From Chitinivorax sp. B (lineage in GTDB: Bacteria > Pseudomonadota > Gammaproteobacteria > Burkholderiales > SCOH01): DNA of 64,000 nucleotides. Shown piece after piece: positions 1-8,749 of this stretch. Made by a program: the position numbers and the translations under genes. How positions within the stretch are numbered: position 1 is the stretch's first letter; every line of letters starts with the position of its first letter. The stretch is taken from positions 1-64,000 of the forward strand of contig NZ_SCOH01000014.1 in assembly GCF_005503445.1 (NCBI RefSeq), given 5' to 3'. The notes beneath the pieces are model-generated. The model ran no database searches. It saw nothing but the letters and a program-made list of their open reading frames with translations, and was not told where the DNA came from.

Positions 1-2
1 AA

Positions 3-83
3 CACAAGGGACTGCCGCCACCCAAGAACTACGGTGCGGACATTTCAACACTCATTCGCATGATCGAGGCGGGGGAACTTTGA
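3..83 (+). CDS. C-terminal fragment of an unidentified protein (cut by window edge)
   Basis: This frame is open from the window edge to a TGA at 81-83. The 26 visible residues include KGLPPPKNYGAD and end in IRMIEAGEL, a composition consistent with the tail of a real protein. The family cannot be told from so little. The following receptor gene has its own ribosome binding site about 110 bases further on. Confidence 0.35.
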   Translation, partial: HKGLPPPKNYGADISTLIRMIEAGEL

Positions 84-196
84 TCCCGTTTCAACCCACT
101 TTTACGAATACCCCATGTAAAAAGCTTTGGTGTGACATTGAACAGGTCGTTGAGCGGCACGTATGCTGCTGTTCAGCATGTAAGGCAGGAACAACG

Positions 197-2392
197 ATGG
201 GCAGGCACTACCGAGGATGGCAATTCGTCTTGGCTGGCGTGGTAATGGTCGTTGGACCAACGGGGGGATGGGCGACGGAACAGCCGGCGACGGCCAATCC
301 ACCCTCGACAGGCAGTAAGCGGATCGAAGTGACGGGTAGTCGTATCAGCGACATCAGTGATCGTCTCAATGAAACGGCAGGCAAGATCATTGTTGGCCGT
401 GACGAATTGGACCGATTTGGCGAGAACAATGTAGGCAGCTTGTTGAGGCGGCTGCCAGGAATCAGCTATACCGGCAAACCGGGGCGCCCTGGCGAGATCA
501 AGATGCGTGGTATGGGTGGCGGCTATACGCAGATTCTGATTGATGGTGAAAAGATGCCGCCACGTGCCGGTCGGGCAGCCAGTGTCGATATGCTGCCGGT
601 GGATATGATCGAGCGGATCGAGATCGTGCGTAGTGCTGTGGCCGAGCATAGTGCACAGGCCATTGCCGGCACCATCAACATCGTACTGAGGGAAGATGCC
701 CGCAAAAGCTTTACCACCCTGCGAGCAGGCGTGAATGGTGAAGCGGGCCACTTGTCACCGCATCTGTCTTTTCAGAAGAGTGGAAAAGGTGAGGGCGTCA
801 GTTTTACCCTGGCTGGGTCCATCAACCGCCGCGCGCTATTTGATGACGGCAGTGAAACCACGCACAGCCAGGTTGCAAATGGTGCGGTACTGGAAGACAG
901 GACAGAAACCACCAGCCGTCGTGGCCATGGTGAAGATGTCAGCCTGTCGCCACGTATCAGTTGGCGTTTGAGTGGGGGACATCAGCTGTCGCTGACCCCC
1001 TATCTGCTGGCGTCGCGTTCCAGCACACAGGGTGATGTCACCTTGGATCAACGTGTTGGCATGCCCGTTTTTGCCGTGGCCGATCAGCAGAACAAGCGTC
1101 GCAACCAGATGTGGCGGCTGACCGGTAACTGGGTCCATAAAGCAGCAGATGGTCAACGTGTAACGGCCCGTCTTGGGGGCTATCAAGGCTTGTATCAAAG
1201 CGAGCGGCTACGAACAGAGCGGGATACTGCCGGCCAAGTGACCCGGTTGGTGGATGACGATGGCAGCACACGGTATCAAGGGGTATCGTTTGCCAGCAAG
1301 TGGAGCACCCCATGGGGTGATGATCACACCTTATCGGCCGGGCTGGATGGTAGCCTGAGCCTGCGGCGCGAACAACGTACCATTCTGGAAAACGGCCAAC
1401 CATCACGCTTGGAAGATGGTGCCCAATTGAATGCACGTGAACACCAACTTGCGGGTTTTGTACAGGATGAATGGGAAGTGTCGTCCACCTGGTCGTTCAA
1501 TACCGGCGTGCGTTGGGAACGTGTGCAATTGCAGGCTGATGACCATGGCAATACCCGCCGCAACGATAACCAGGTATTGAGCCCAAGTCTGCATGCCTTG
1601 TGGCGTTTTGATGACGAGCACGGCCAGCAACTGCGCTTTAGCGTGGCACGTACCTTCAAAACGCCCAATCTGTCTGACCTGAGTACACGGCTGGTGGAGT
1701 CCAACAACAACAGTCCAATCAGCCCCGACGGTGTCGGAAATCTGGCGTTGCAGCCAGAACTGTCCTGGGGGTATGACCTGGCCTATGAGCGCTATCTACC
1801 GGAAAACGGGTTGCTGAGCGCCAACCTGTTCTTGCGAGACATTCGTGATTTGATTCGCCATCGCACTACCTTGCAGGGTGGTCGTTGGGTACGGCAGCCC
1901 ATGAACGTTGGCAAAGCACGTAGTTACGGTGCCGAACTGGAAGCCAAGACCCGGCTGGACACCTGGCTGGCACCACTGCCGGCAATCGAGCTGAAGGCGA
2001 ATTACAGCAGGTTGTTTTCGGTTGTATCTGATCTGAACGGGCCGGATAACCGGCTGGACGAGCAACCCAAGCAATTGGCCAATCTGGGCGGGGATTATCG
2101 GTTTGTCTCATTACCCATCAGTGTTGGTCTGAATGTGAGCTGGACGGATACCTATCATGTACAGGCCAGTGAACAGCAGCGGGTGAAAATAGCCGCCAAG
2201 CAAACCACGGACTTGTATGTTGTGTGGCATGCCAATCGTGATACCAAGGTACGGGCGACTGTCGGGAACCTGGAACAACGTGACCAGCGCCGGAATACCA
2301 CCAGTACCAGCGCAGATGGGGTGGTCACGGAAAGCGGGTTGCTGGACCCAACCCGAATGAATTGGAGTATCTCGCTGGAAACGAAGTTTTGA
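197..2392 (+). CDS. TonB-dependent outer-membrane receptor
   Basis: This is a 731-residue TonB-dependent receptor, an outer-membrane beta-barrel that imports a ligand (often an iron chelate, heme, vitamin or oligosaccharide) using energy from TonB-ExbBD. I chose the ATG at 197 because it follows an AGGCAGGA-like ribosome binding site and opens a signal peptide ending near GGWATEQ; the open frame reaches further back, to a TTG at 80, but that stretch is Cys-rich and does not look like a leader. The plug domain follows at about residues 40-170, with LLRRLPGISYTG and MRGMGGGYTQILIDGEKMP, then DMIERIEIVR. The rest is barrel, ending in the aromatic motif WSISLETKF, which is typical for outer-membrane insertion. 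No ligand-specific neighbour is present, so the substrate is unknown. It converges with the binding-protein gene downstream. Confidence 0.93.
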   Translation: MGRHYRGWQFVLAGVVMVVGPTGGWATEQPATANPPSTGSKRIEVTGSRISDISDRLNETAGKIIVGRDELDRFGENNVGSLLRRLPGISYTGKPGRPGEIKMRGMGGGYTQILIDGEKMPPRAGRAASVDMLPVDMIERIEIVRSAVAEHSAQAIAGTINIVLREDARKSFTTLRAGVNGEAGHLSPHLSFQKSGKGEGVSFTLAGSINRRALFDDGSETTHSQVANGAVLEDRTETTSRRGHGEDVSLSPRISWRLSGGHQLSLTPYLLASRSSTQGDVTLDQRVGMPVFAVADQQNKRRNQMWRLTGNWVHKAADGQRVTARLGGYQGLYQSERLRTERDTAGQVTRLVDDDGSTRYQGVSFASKWSTPWGDDHTLSAGLDGSLSLRREQRTILENGQPSRLEDGAQLNAREHQLAGFVQDEWEVSSTWSFNTGVRWERVQLQADDHGNTRRNDNQVLSPSLHALWRFDDEHGQQLRFSVARTFKTPNLSDLSTRLVESNNNSPISPDGVGNLALQPELSWGYDLAYERYLPENGLLSANLFLRDIRDLIRHRTTLQGGRWVRQPMNVGKARSYGAELEAKTRLDTWLAPLPAIELKANYSRLFSVVSDLNGPDNRLDEQPKQLANLGGDYRFVSLPISVGLNVSWTDTYHVQASEQQRVKIAAKQTTDLYVVWHANRDTKVRATVGNLEQRDQRRNTTSTSADGVVTESGLLDPTRMNWSISLETKF

Positions 2393-2400
2393 AGCGGCAG

Positions 2401-2440
2401 GCCGGGCGGTGAGATCGAACGCCATACCAAGCCGCCTGGC
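2401..2440. terminator. Hairpin between convergent genes, possible bidirectional terminator
   Basis: GCCGGGCGG at 2401-2409 pairs with CCGCCTGGC at 2432-2440 (nine pairs, one of them G.U) around a 22-base loop. It lies in the short gap between two convergent genes. There is no T-run on either strand, so a role in termination is only likely. Confidence 0.3.
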
Positions 2441-2447
2441 ATGCACA

Positions 2448-3731
2448 TCAATGGGCTGGTTTGGCCAGTTTGCCATTCCAGAAGGCCGCTGCTTCCGCCA
2501 ACGCAATCTGTGCCGGTTTCCGGCCGGTAATTGCCTGCTCCGCGGCCAATTGCAACTTGCGTAACATGGCGTTGGCGTCAGGCAACCCGGCTACATAGAG
2601 GGTACGGATGTGGTGGGCGTTATCGGCCGCCACGCGCACAGCCAATTCAAATGCGCCGGCGTGGCTGCTGGTGCGCTTGAAGAAGGGGTCATCCACCGCG
2701 CCCTTGCTGGTGGGGAAGGTGCCTGCCAGTTTGGAGAACGCCAGCTGGTTATCGTCATTGGTCAGAAACTTGGCAAAGTTGACTGCTTCTACCATCAGTT
2801 GGTCATCCACCCCCTTGGGAACCGCATAGGTGAATAGCCACCCGCCGGGTGCAATGCCAGTCGGGCCAAGTGGCGAGGCCGCCACGGCAGTTTGCCGATA
2901 GATGAGGCCGGCATTGTCGCGGGTGCGGGACAACGCTGCCGGGGCCGTGGCCATCATGGCGAGTCGGCCGCTGTTATAGGCGTCGATGTTCTGCTGGAAG
3001 TTATCCTCTGCAAACAATTTTTCTTTCATGAGCGCACCGGCACGGTAGGCATCGGCAAACCGATTCAATAGCTCGGCATGGCGCGGCGTGTTGAAGGCAG
3101 CACGGCCGTTTTCTACCACAGGCAGGCCTTCCTGCAGAAAGATGGAGGCAATTTTGCCCAGCGGTGGTGCCAGCCCAGGTATACCTGTCTTTTGCCGAAT
3201 CTGCTTGGCGTAATCCAGTTGGGCTTGCAGGGATTGTGGTGGTTTAGCGGGGTCGAGCCCTGCCTGTTTGAATAGCGCGGTGTTATAGGCGATCACATCC
3301 GCGTTGTTGTAAAACGGGATGGCCCATAGTTTTCCGTTGAAGGTGACATCTTGCAGCGCGCCGTCCAGATACCTGGCTTTGTCCGCGCCCAACGCATTGT
3401 CCAACGGTCGCAGCAAACCACGCTGCGCGGCGTTGTAAGCCCAGGGGACCTCCAGATTGGCCAGTGCTGGTGGTTTGCCAGCACCAATTGCGGCCATCAG
3501 CCGGGTTTCGAAAGCGTCCCATGGCACATCCACCCACACTACGTCGATGTCAGGGCGTTGTTGTTCGTACTGCTTTTCCAGCGATTCGAAGTAGGCGGTG
3601 AATTTGGGTTTGAGCGAGTTGGTCCAGAATTCCAATTGGACTTTTTCTGCTGCAATGGTCGGGCTGGACAGACCGGCCAATAGCACGAGACCCAATAGCC
3701 AATTGTGGGAGCCTGACGAGGCACGACGCAT
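2448..3731 (-). CDS. ABC transporter substrate-binding protein, sugar type (family 1)
   Basis: This 427-residue periplasmic binding protein belongs to the MalE/UgpB superfamily, which delivers sugars or related solutes to ABC importers. The signal peptide runs to about residue 27 (LSSPTIAAEK). The mature protein starts with VQLEFWTNSLKPKF, typical of this family, followed by KPPALANLEV, GKLWAIPFYNNADVIAYN (a hallmark of extracellular solute-binding family 1) and GGWLFTYAVPKG. No permease or ATPase gene is adjacent: the upstream side is a 284-base gap and the downstream side is the convergent receptor. It therefore appears to be an orphan binding protein, and its substrate cannot be assigned. 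Confidence 0.9.
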   Translation of the reverse strand: MRRASSGSHNWLLGLVLLAGLSSPTIAAEKVQLEFWTNSLKPKFTAYFESLEKQYEQQRPDIDVVWVDVPWDAFETRLMAAIGAGKPPALANLEVPWAYNAAQRGLLRPLDNALGADKARYLDGALQDVTFNGKLWAIPFYNNADVIAYNTALFKQAGLDPAKPPQSLQAQLDYAKQIRQKTGIPGLAPPLGKIASIFLQEGLPVVENGRAAFNTPRHAELLNRFADAYRAGALMKEKLFAEDNFQQNIDAYNSGRLAMMATAPAALSRTRDNAGLIYRQTAVAASPLGPTGIAPGGWLFTYAVPKGVDDQLMVEAVNFAKFLTNDDNQLAFSKLAGTFPTSKGAVDDPFFKRTSSHAGAFELAVRVAADNAHHIRTLYVAGLPDANAMLRKLQLAAEQAITGRKPAQIALAEAAAFWNGKLAKPAH

Positions 3732-4015
3732 GAGGCGGCCTTTCGTGAAGAGAATTTGGTATTGGATTGGTATGCTAATTCAAGCTGGCGGAAATGGCGA
3801 GCGATCGAATCTGATTGTGCATGGAAATTCTGATAATTTTTTTTAGAACATGTTGTTGGGATTGGGTGTGTGAAAAATTCATGTTTCCACCACGCTGGCA
3901 AGCAGGGCTATCCTGCCTGGGTCAGCATGCATAAATACAGACCTGTATGACACAAGCTGCTGCGTATTTGGCAGATCAAACCCTGATTGCACTCTACTCT
4001 GGAATCTGTGGGTGA

Positions 4016-4330
4016 TCAGGGAAAACTGTATGGTGCCCAAGTATTGACGACTTGCTCAGGCGGCAGGCGGGGTGGTGGTGGTGCGATTGGTCTTGTCTGG
4101 TGCGCTGGTGGAGATTCGGCTATCGCAGCATTGCCTGGTCTGGCAGAAGCCAGTGTTTGGGGGGTATTGGTTTTGACGCCGGCCAAACGTGTTTGACGTG
4201 CTTTCAATGATGAAATTGCCGCGCTACCTGTGTTGGCTTTAGCTGTATGCTGCTTGCTGACAGCCTGTGCGGGGGCAGGGCCACTGGCCAGTGACAGGGT
4301 CAGTGCCAAGGTGATAATTGCCGGTTTCAT
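4016..4330 (-). CDS. Small secreted Pro-rich protein, last gene of the flgP-flgT operon
   Basis: This 104-residue protein has a clear signal peptide (MKPAIITLAL to about APAQA) and a short, low-complexity mature part rich in Ala, Thr and Pro, including PIAPPPPRLPP near the C-terminus. I chose the ATG at 4330 because GGAG lies eight bases before it and the leader starts there. It begins 48 bases after flgT on the same strand, so co-transcription is likely. I do not recognise a family. A role linked to the flagellar H-ring is suggested by position only. Confidence 0.6.
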   Translation of the reverse strand: MKPAIITLALTLSLASGPAPAQAVSKQHTAKANTGSAAISSLKARQTRLAGVKTNTPQTLASARPGNAAIAESPPAHQTRPIAPPPPRLPPEQVVNTWAPYSFP

Positions 4331-4378
4331 GGTGACATCTCCATTTGGGGGCAATGAGGAACGCCGGCATCCGGCAAC

Positions 4379-5890
4379 CTAGCCCTGTTTCTTCGGATCA
4401 GGACACTCGCAGTCGGCTTTACCTTTTTTCTTGGCCGTGGGGGCAGGCTTCTTGATCGGCGCCTTGGTGGCCGGTTTGCCGGATTTACCGGGTTTGCTGC
4501 TGCGCGATTTGCTGGCCATCTGACTGGGCAATTTGGGTACAGTCTCGGTGGATTGGCTGGTTGCAGGGTCGTCCATGACGACGGATTCATTGGAGCCTGG
4601 ACGGATATCGTCACGCACCCAGTCTCCAACTTTCAACGAATTGTTGCCAATCACCCGGGCAATGGCAAAGCGTGGCTGTACCTGCATGATCTGTAGCACC
4701 GGGCGAGGGCGTTCAGGCAGGCCAAGCGGTTGATAGGTGTCCGGGCTGAATACTGGGTTACGGGTATCCTTGCTGTAGGCTAGCAGGCGATCGCCAGGGC
4801 GCAGGTTATGAATACTGCCGGCCGCGAGGTAGGCGGTCTTGCCTTCCAGCTTGGCCAGTTTGGTTGTAAACGGCAGGCACTGTAGTGTCAGCGCGATCTG
4901 TTTCGCGGCTTCTTCCAACGTCTGATTCACGATTCGACCGTAATCGTGGTTGTTGAAACCGGCAGAACCCAGACTTTGCTGCCGATTCAGCACGACCTCC
5001 CCTTGTGCTTCTTTGGCAATACGCTGCCGATCCAGTAACACGCCAGTCGCACCGTCATGAACGAAATATTCCAGTTCAACCCGCCGTTGTGAAGGGCGTT
5101 CACGCACGCCAGCACCCAGTGGCGTATTGGGCAATTCAACACCCAACGCCAGGGCATTGCCGACATCCGTATTCAATCCCCAGTAATAGCGTTTGCTGGT
5201 ACCGCTGATGCCGGCATCCAGTAATCGGCCGGTGACTACAAACTGGCTTTCATGATTGACAGCCACTTGTTGGATCAACGCCCCGGGTGGCATGGATTGG
5301 CCTGCTGCCGGTGAGGGATCAAACACGCTGACACCAGCATTACCTACCGGGAAAACACCTGGCTTGCCAGTCAGACGCCTTATCAATTCGTTGGCCAGAT
5401 TCTGGCTGGGGTTGTCCCAATCGCCGGCTTGACCTGGTTGGCTGATCTGGAACGGCGTCACGACCACGGTCCGACGCAATCTCGGGTTGCCAGCATTGCA
5501 GTTAGGTAGTTCCTGACTGGCTGAGGAAGCCATGCTACCGGGGTTGGGCATGCTATCGTCGAAGGTGGCATCTACTTCCACCATCAACAGATTGCGGTCG
5601 ACCCATTCCCGTTTGACATGGTGCTGGGTCGGGCGACGTATCGGCTCCAGATTGAGTGTCTGTTGATCGGGCTGACTTATCGACTGATTGCCGCTGATAC
5701 GGACTCCAGCTTCGATGGCGGCCTGTTCCAGCGCATCGGCAATGGCAAGCTGCCTTGCCTGATCACGGGTACCAACATCCAGTGCGGCCATACCGGTGGC
5801 CGTAATGGTGTTGGCTTGTGTTGGTTGACAAATCAACAAGCAGGCAGTGGACAACAGGCCAGAAAGGCCAAACGGCACTGGAATCTTCAT
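4379..5890 (-). CDS. flgT: FlgT-like flagellar H-ring / assembly protein
   Basis: This 503-residue secreted protein resembles FlgT, which in Vibrio forms part of the H-ring around the flagellar basal body in the periplasm and helps stabilise the outer-membrane rings and motor. The signal peptide ends near residue 26 (CQPTQA). An N-terminal domain follows (ITATGMAALDVGTRDQARQ with ALEQAAIEAGV), then a middle domain that opens at RRTVVVTPFQ and carries FVVTGRLLDAG, and a C-terminal beta domain (IHNLRPGDRLLAY, FAIARVIG, LKVGDWV) matching the FlgT_C fold. Unusually, it ends in a long Lys/Pro/Ser-rich tail with a CEC motif, which I do not expect in FlgT. The flgP-like gene lies 59 bases upstream on the same strand, which supports the call. 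No flgO is seen. Confidence 0.75.
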   Translation of the reverse strand: MKIPVPFGLSGLLSTACLLICQPTQANTITATGMAALDVGTRDQARQLAIADALEQAAIEAGVRISGNQSISQPDQQTLNLEPIRRPTQHHVKREWVDRNLLMVEVDATFDDSMPNPGSMASSASQELPNCNAGNPRLRRTVVVTPFQISQPGQAGDWDNPSQNLANELIRRLTGKPGVFPVGNAGVSVFDPSPAAGQSMPPGALIQQVAVNHESQFVVTGRLLDAGISGTSKRYYWGLNTDVGNALALGVELPNTPLGAGVRERPSQRRVELEYFVHDGATGVLLDRQRIAKEAQGEVVLNRQQSLGSAGFNNHDYGRIVNQTLEEAAKQIALTLQCLPFTTKLAKLEGKTAYLAAGSIHNLRPGDRLLAYSKDTRNPVFSPDTYQPLGLPERPRPVLQIMQVQPRFAIARVIGNNSLKVGDWVRDDIRPGSNESVVMDDPATSQSTETVPKLPSQMASKSRSSKPGKSGKPATKAPIKKPAPTAKKKGKADCECPDPKKQG

Positions 5891-5949
5891 TCGGTGCGAC
5901 TTCCCGTTACGTGCCTTGACTGGGCACCCATTAGCCGTCGGGGCCAGAA

Positions 5950-6531
5950 TCAGTCGGCGAAATAGAAGTTGCGATTATAAGCCGGCTGATTGGCAGTCAG
6001 TTGAATCGTTGTGATGGGTGTGCCGATAGCAGGAACTGAGGCTTTGGTGACGGTGCTCTGAGCGGTGGGGCGTAGTGCTGAAACCGGCAGATTCTGGCCT
6101 GCAACCGGGGTTGTCACCGGTATACGCCAGAAATCACTCGGCAACTCTACCTCCACCTCTGTTTCATAGCTGCCCTCTGCCATCGGCGTTACGCTGACAA
6201 TGCGTGCGCCCCGCAAAAAGCCATCCAGGTAGATACGGAAACTGTCGTTCTGGGCGATCAGTGCCGCCACGGTGGTGTTGCCTTTGATGCGCACGCCATA
6301 GATCTGCTCAGCCAGTGTCCGGTAGGCATCCAACTTGGCGGCACGCATTGCCAGTAACCGTTTCTGACCTGCCGTGTAGCCCTCGAATGCGCTCATCGTT
6401 CCATAGCCGGTTGCGCTGAAACGCAAAGGCTTGTCCTCGATTCTGGTTGATGACCCGAGCCGGAAGCTGCCACAACCGGCCAGGGTGGTCAGGGCGATCA
6501 GCATGATGAGGGGTTTCAGGAAAGTGGGCAT
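5950..6531 (-). CDS. flgP: FlgP-like lipoprotein (LPP20 family)
   Basis: This 193-residue lipoprotein of the LPP20/FlgP family is an outer-membrane component of the flagellar basal disk or H-ring in Vibrio and Campylobacter. I chose the ATG at 6531 because it follows AAGGAG with six bases of spacing and begins a lipoprotein signal with lipobox LAGC at about residues 16-19; the open frame extends further upstream without a ribosome binding site. The LPP20 region contains FSATGYGTM, KRLLAMRAAKLDAYRTLAEQ and YGVRIKGNTTV, which are characteristic of the family. It is the first gene of a minus-strand operon with flgT and a small secreted protein and is divergent from the dcw cluster. Confidence 0.78.
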   Translation of the reverse strand: MPTFLKPLIMLIALTTLAGCGSFRLGSSTRIEDKPLRFSATGYGTMSAFEGYTAGQKRLLAMRAAKLDAYRTLAEQIYGVRIKGNTTVAALIAQNDSFRIYLDGFLRGARIVSVTPMAEGSYETEVEVELPSDFWRIPVTTPVAGQNLPVSALRPTAQSTVTKASVPAIGTPITTIQLTANQPAYNRNFYFAD

Positions 6532-6874
6532 GGCGAACTCCTTCAAAACAGCGGCTGCCTTGATAAGGTTGGCAACATGAAAATCGATCCGATTGCAGTG
6601 ATGGTTGGCGGTAACGGGCCGCCCTGCAAGGCCTGCAGTCCAGGCTGATCTCTTCATCGACTGCATACTGAAAATCTTGAGTGAAGTTGGCAGGTAAGCG
6701 CTCTTTATTTATAGGTGATTGTCCGGGTTGATCCGGTGTTTCCCGTACGGTATGCCCCGTCGTTAATGTGCCACTTTGCAAACCTTCGCTATCTCTTTCA
6801 TTCATAAGACTTTTCGGTTTTGGTATATTTGCCGTAAGTATTTGTTGTGAAAAGAGAAAATGGTCTGAATCAAA
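6532..6874. other. Intergenic region between divergent flgP and mraZ
   Basis: This stretch separates the flgP operon from the dcw promoter. It holds the flgP ribosome binding site next to the gene. I see no convincing protein, RNA gene or clear flagellar sigma28 or sigma54 promoter in it. Confidence 0.5.
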
Positions 6875-6903
6875 TTGACCGTGCTCATTTTTTCATCTAT
6901 AGT
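6875..6903 (+). promoter_or_regulatory. Sigma70 promoter of the dcw cluster (Pmra)
   Basis: A -35 box TTGACC (6875-6880) and a -10 box TATAGT (6898-6903) are separated by exactly 17 bases. It is the best promoter upstream of mraZ, and its -10 box runs straight into the MraZ repeats. It should drive most of the sixteen genes that follow. Confidence 0.8.
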
Positions 6904-6940
6904 GGGAGAAAGTGGGGGAAAGTGGAGCAAAGTGGGTTAC
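6901..6940 (+). promoter_or_regulatory. MraZ operator: four 10-bp direct repeats
   Basis: GTGGG-type boxes start at 6902, 6912, 6922 (GTGGA) and 6932, giving an exact 10-base period. MraZ is known to bind tandem short G-rich repeats spaced like this upstream of its own gene and to repress the dcw promoter. The first box overlaps the -10 element, so bound MraZ would block polymerase. Confidence 0.85.
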
Positions 6941-7016
6941 TTTCCCTGAAAGGTGGTGTCCGGTGGTTGGTTTGGCGGGGTACAGAAAGTAGCCTGCCGC
7001 ACACGAAGGATCATGC

Positions 7017-7454
7017 ATGTTCAGTGGCGTTTCCACGCTCAGTCTCGACGATAAGGGTCGTCTCTCGGTGCCAGCCAGGCACCGTGATGCTCTCATGTCG
7101 ATGTGCGCGGGCCGCCTGGTGCTGACCTTGTCGCCGGATGGTTGCCTGCTGGTGTATCCGGAGGCCAATTGGCTGCCGGTACGGGATCAGATGATGCAGC
7201 TGACCGGTTCACGGGTGGCAATCGCCCGCATGGTGCTGGGGTTTGCTGAAGAAGTCGAAATGGATAAAGCCGGTCGGGTGTCGGTCAGCCGTACGCTGCG
7301 TGATAAGGCCCGGTTGGATAAGGATGTGTCGTTGGTGGGTATGGGTAAGAAGTTTGAATTGTGGGATGCGGCGAAATTTGATGAATTGACCCAGGCCACC
7401 ATGGATATCCCGGCTGATGAGCTGGCCGTGCAGATGGAAGGTATCTCCTTGTGA
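7017..7454 (+). CDS. mraZ: Transcriptional regulator MraZ
   Basis: This 145-residue protein has two AbrB-like (SpoVT) domains, with DDKGRLSVP near residue 11 and the matching DKAGRVSVS in the second half. MraZ forms a ring-shaped oligomer that binds direct repeats in front of its own gene and represses the dcw operon. The four-repeat operator about 80-115 bases upstream fits autoregulation. Its stop codon overlaps the GTG start of rsmH (GTGA), so translation is coupled. Confidence 0.97.
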   Translation: MFSGVSTLSLDDKGRLSVPARHRDALMSMCAGRLVLTLSPDGCLLVYPEANWLPVRDQMMQLTGSRVAIARMVLGFAEEVEMDKAGRVSVSRTLRDKARLDKDVSLVGMGKKFELWDAAKFDELTQATMDIPADELAVQMEGISL

Positions 7455-8395
7455 CCGATGCGAATGGATTTGTCCATCGCACGGTGTTGTTGCAAGAAGC
7501 CGTCGATGCATTGGCAATCAAGCCGGATGGTATCTATGTGGATGGAACGTTCGGGCGAGGTGGGCATAGCCGCCTGATTCTGTCGCGGTTGGGGCCCAAT
7601 GGCCGCCTGATCTCGTTTGACAAGGATCTGCAGGCGATTGCCGAAGCGCACACGATTGACGATACGCGCTTCACCATTGTGCATAACGGTTTTACGCATC
7701 TGGAACGTGAACTGGCGCAGTTGGGTATCGAGGTTGTGGATGGTGTCCTGCTCGATTTGGGTATCAGCTCGCCACAGGTTGATGATGGGTCGCGTGGCTT
7801 CAGTTTTCGTTTTGATGCGCCACTGGATATGCGGATGGATACGACCCGCGGGGTGACGGCAGCTGAATGGTTGGCCACGGCGCCGGAACAAGAAATTTAC
7901 AGAGTAATCAAAGAATATGGCGAAGAGCGGTTTGCTAAACAGATTGCAAGAAAGATTGTTGCGGTTCGAACGGAGCGGGCAATTACCACCACCCGGCAGC
8001 TTGCCGAGGTCGTGGCGAGCTGCGTCCGGAGCCGCGAGCCGGGTCAGGATCCGTCGACGCGAAGCTTTCAAGCTATACGGATTCACGTCAATCAGGAGCT
8101 TGAGGAGCTTTCGCTAGTTCTGCCTCAGGCGATGCGCTTGCTGCGAGCGGGAGGGCGTATGTCGGTGATCAGCTTCCATTCTTTGGAAGACCGCATCGTC
8201 AAGCGGTTCATGAAGGACGCCGCCAACGAAGACGACATGCCAAGCCGCTTGCCGATTCGTGCCGCTGACCTGAAAAAACCACCTATGCACATTATCGGCA
8301 AACCAATTCGCCCCAGCGAGGACGAGGTCAAGGCCAATTCCCGTGCTCGTAGCGCAATTCTGCGTGTGGCAGAACGGACGGAGAGCCCATTGTGA
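7451..8395 (+). CDS. rsmH: 16S rRNA (cytosine(1402)-N(4))-methyltransferase RsmH
   Basis: RsmH (formerly MraW) N4-methylates C1402 of 16S rRNA in the ribosomal P-site, using S-adenosylmethionine. The 314-residue length is typical. Visible motifs are the SAM-binding stretch [28 protein letters not shown] with GFSFR and PLDMRMD, and the C-terminal [13 protein letters not shown]. It starts with a GTG overlapping the mraZ stop, and its own stop overlaps the GTG of ftsL. Confidence 0.97.
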   Translation: MTDANGFVHRTVLLQEAVDALAIKPDGIYVDGTFGRGGHSRLILSRLGPNGRLISFDKDLQAIAEAHTIDDTRFTIVHNGFTHLERELAQLGIEVVDGVLLDLGISSPQVDDGSRGFSFRFDAPLDMRMDTTRGVTAAEWLATAPEQEIYRVIKEYGEERFAKQIARKIVAVRTERAITTTRQLAEVVASCVRSREPGQDPSTRSFQAIRIHVNQELEELSLVLPQAMRLLRAGGRMSVISFHSLEDRIVKRFMKDAANEDDMPSRLPIRAADLKKPPMHIIGKPIRPSEDEVKANSRARSAILRVAERTESPL

Positions 8396-8742
8396 CCCGC
8401 CTCAATCTGCTATTGCTGGCTGTCTTGATTGCCTGTGCGTTGAGTGTGGTGACCTCGCAGCACAAGGCACGCAAGCTGTACATCGATTTGCAGAAGGAGC
8501 AGTCGCTGGCGAAGCAGTTGGATGTGGAGTGGGGTCAACTGCAACTGGAGCAGAGTACCTGGGCGATGCATTCACGGATCGAATCGATTGCCCAGAAACA
8601 ACTGAACATGCACGTGGCCGATAGTACCCGGACCCAGGTTGTGCCACTGACGGCACCAAGGGCGGTGGCGCCGCCCGCAACTGCGGCGCCCAAAACAGAG
8701 GAGGTGTCGGCAGCCCCGACACCAGCAGTCAATACGCAGTAA
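8392..8742 (+). CDS. ftsL: Cell division protein FtsL
   Basis: This 116-residue bitopic membrane protein has a short cytoplasmic N-terminus, one hydrophobic segment at about residues 3-22, and a periplasmic leucine-zipper-like coiled coil ([19 protein letters not shown]). FtsL bridges FtsB and FtsQ and helps activate FtsWI at the septum. The tail after residue 80 is Ala/Pro/Thr-rich and probably disordered. The GTG start overlaps the rsmH stop. Size, position between rsmH and ftsI, and topology make the call firm although sequence conservation is low. Confidence 0.92.
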   Translation: MTRLNLLLLAVLIACALSVVTSQHKARKLYIDLQKEQSLAKQLDVEWGQLQLEQSTWAMHSRIESIAQKQLNMHVADSTRTQVVPLTAPRAVAPPATAAPKTEEVSAAPTPAVNTQ

Positions 8743-8749
8743 CGAATTC

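Noticed and set aside
6308-6805. Minus-strand open frame upstream of and overlapping flgP
   Set aside because: Overlaps flgP in another frame for over 200 bases and lacks a ribosome binding site.
7187-8086. Minus-strand open frame opposite mraZ and rsmH
   Set aside because: Antisense to two well-supported genes, no domain, Arg-rich shadow composition.
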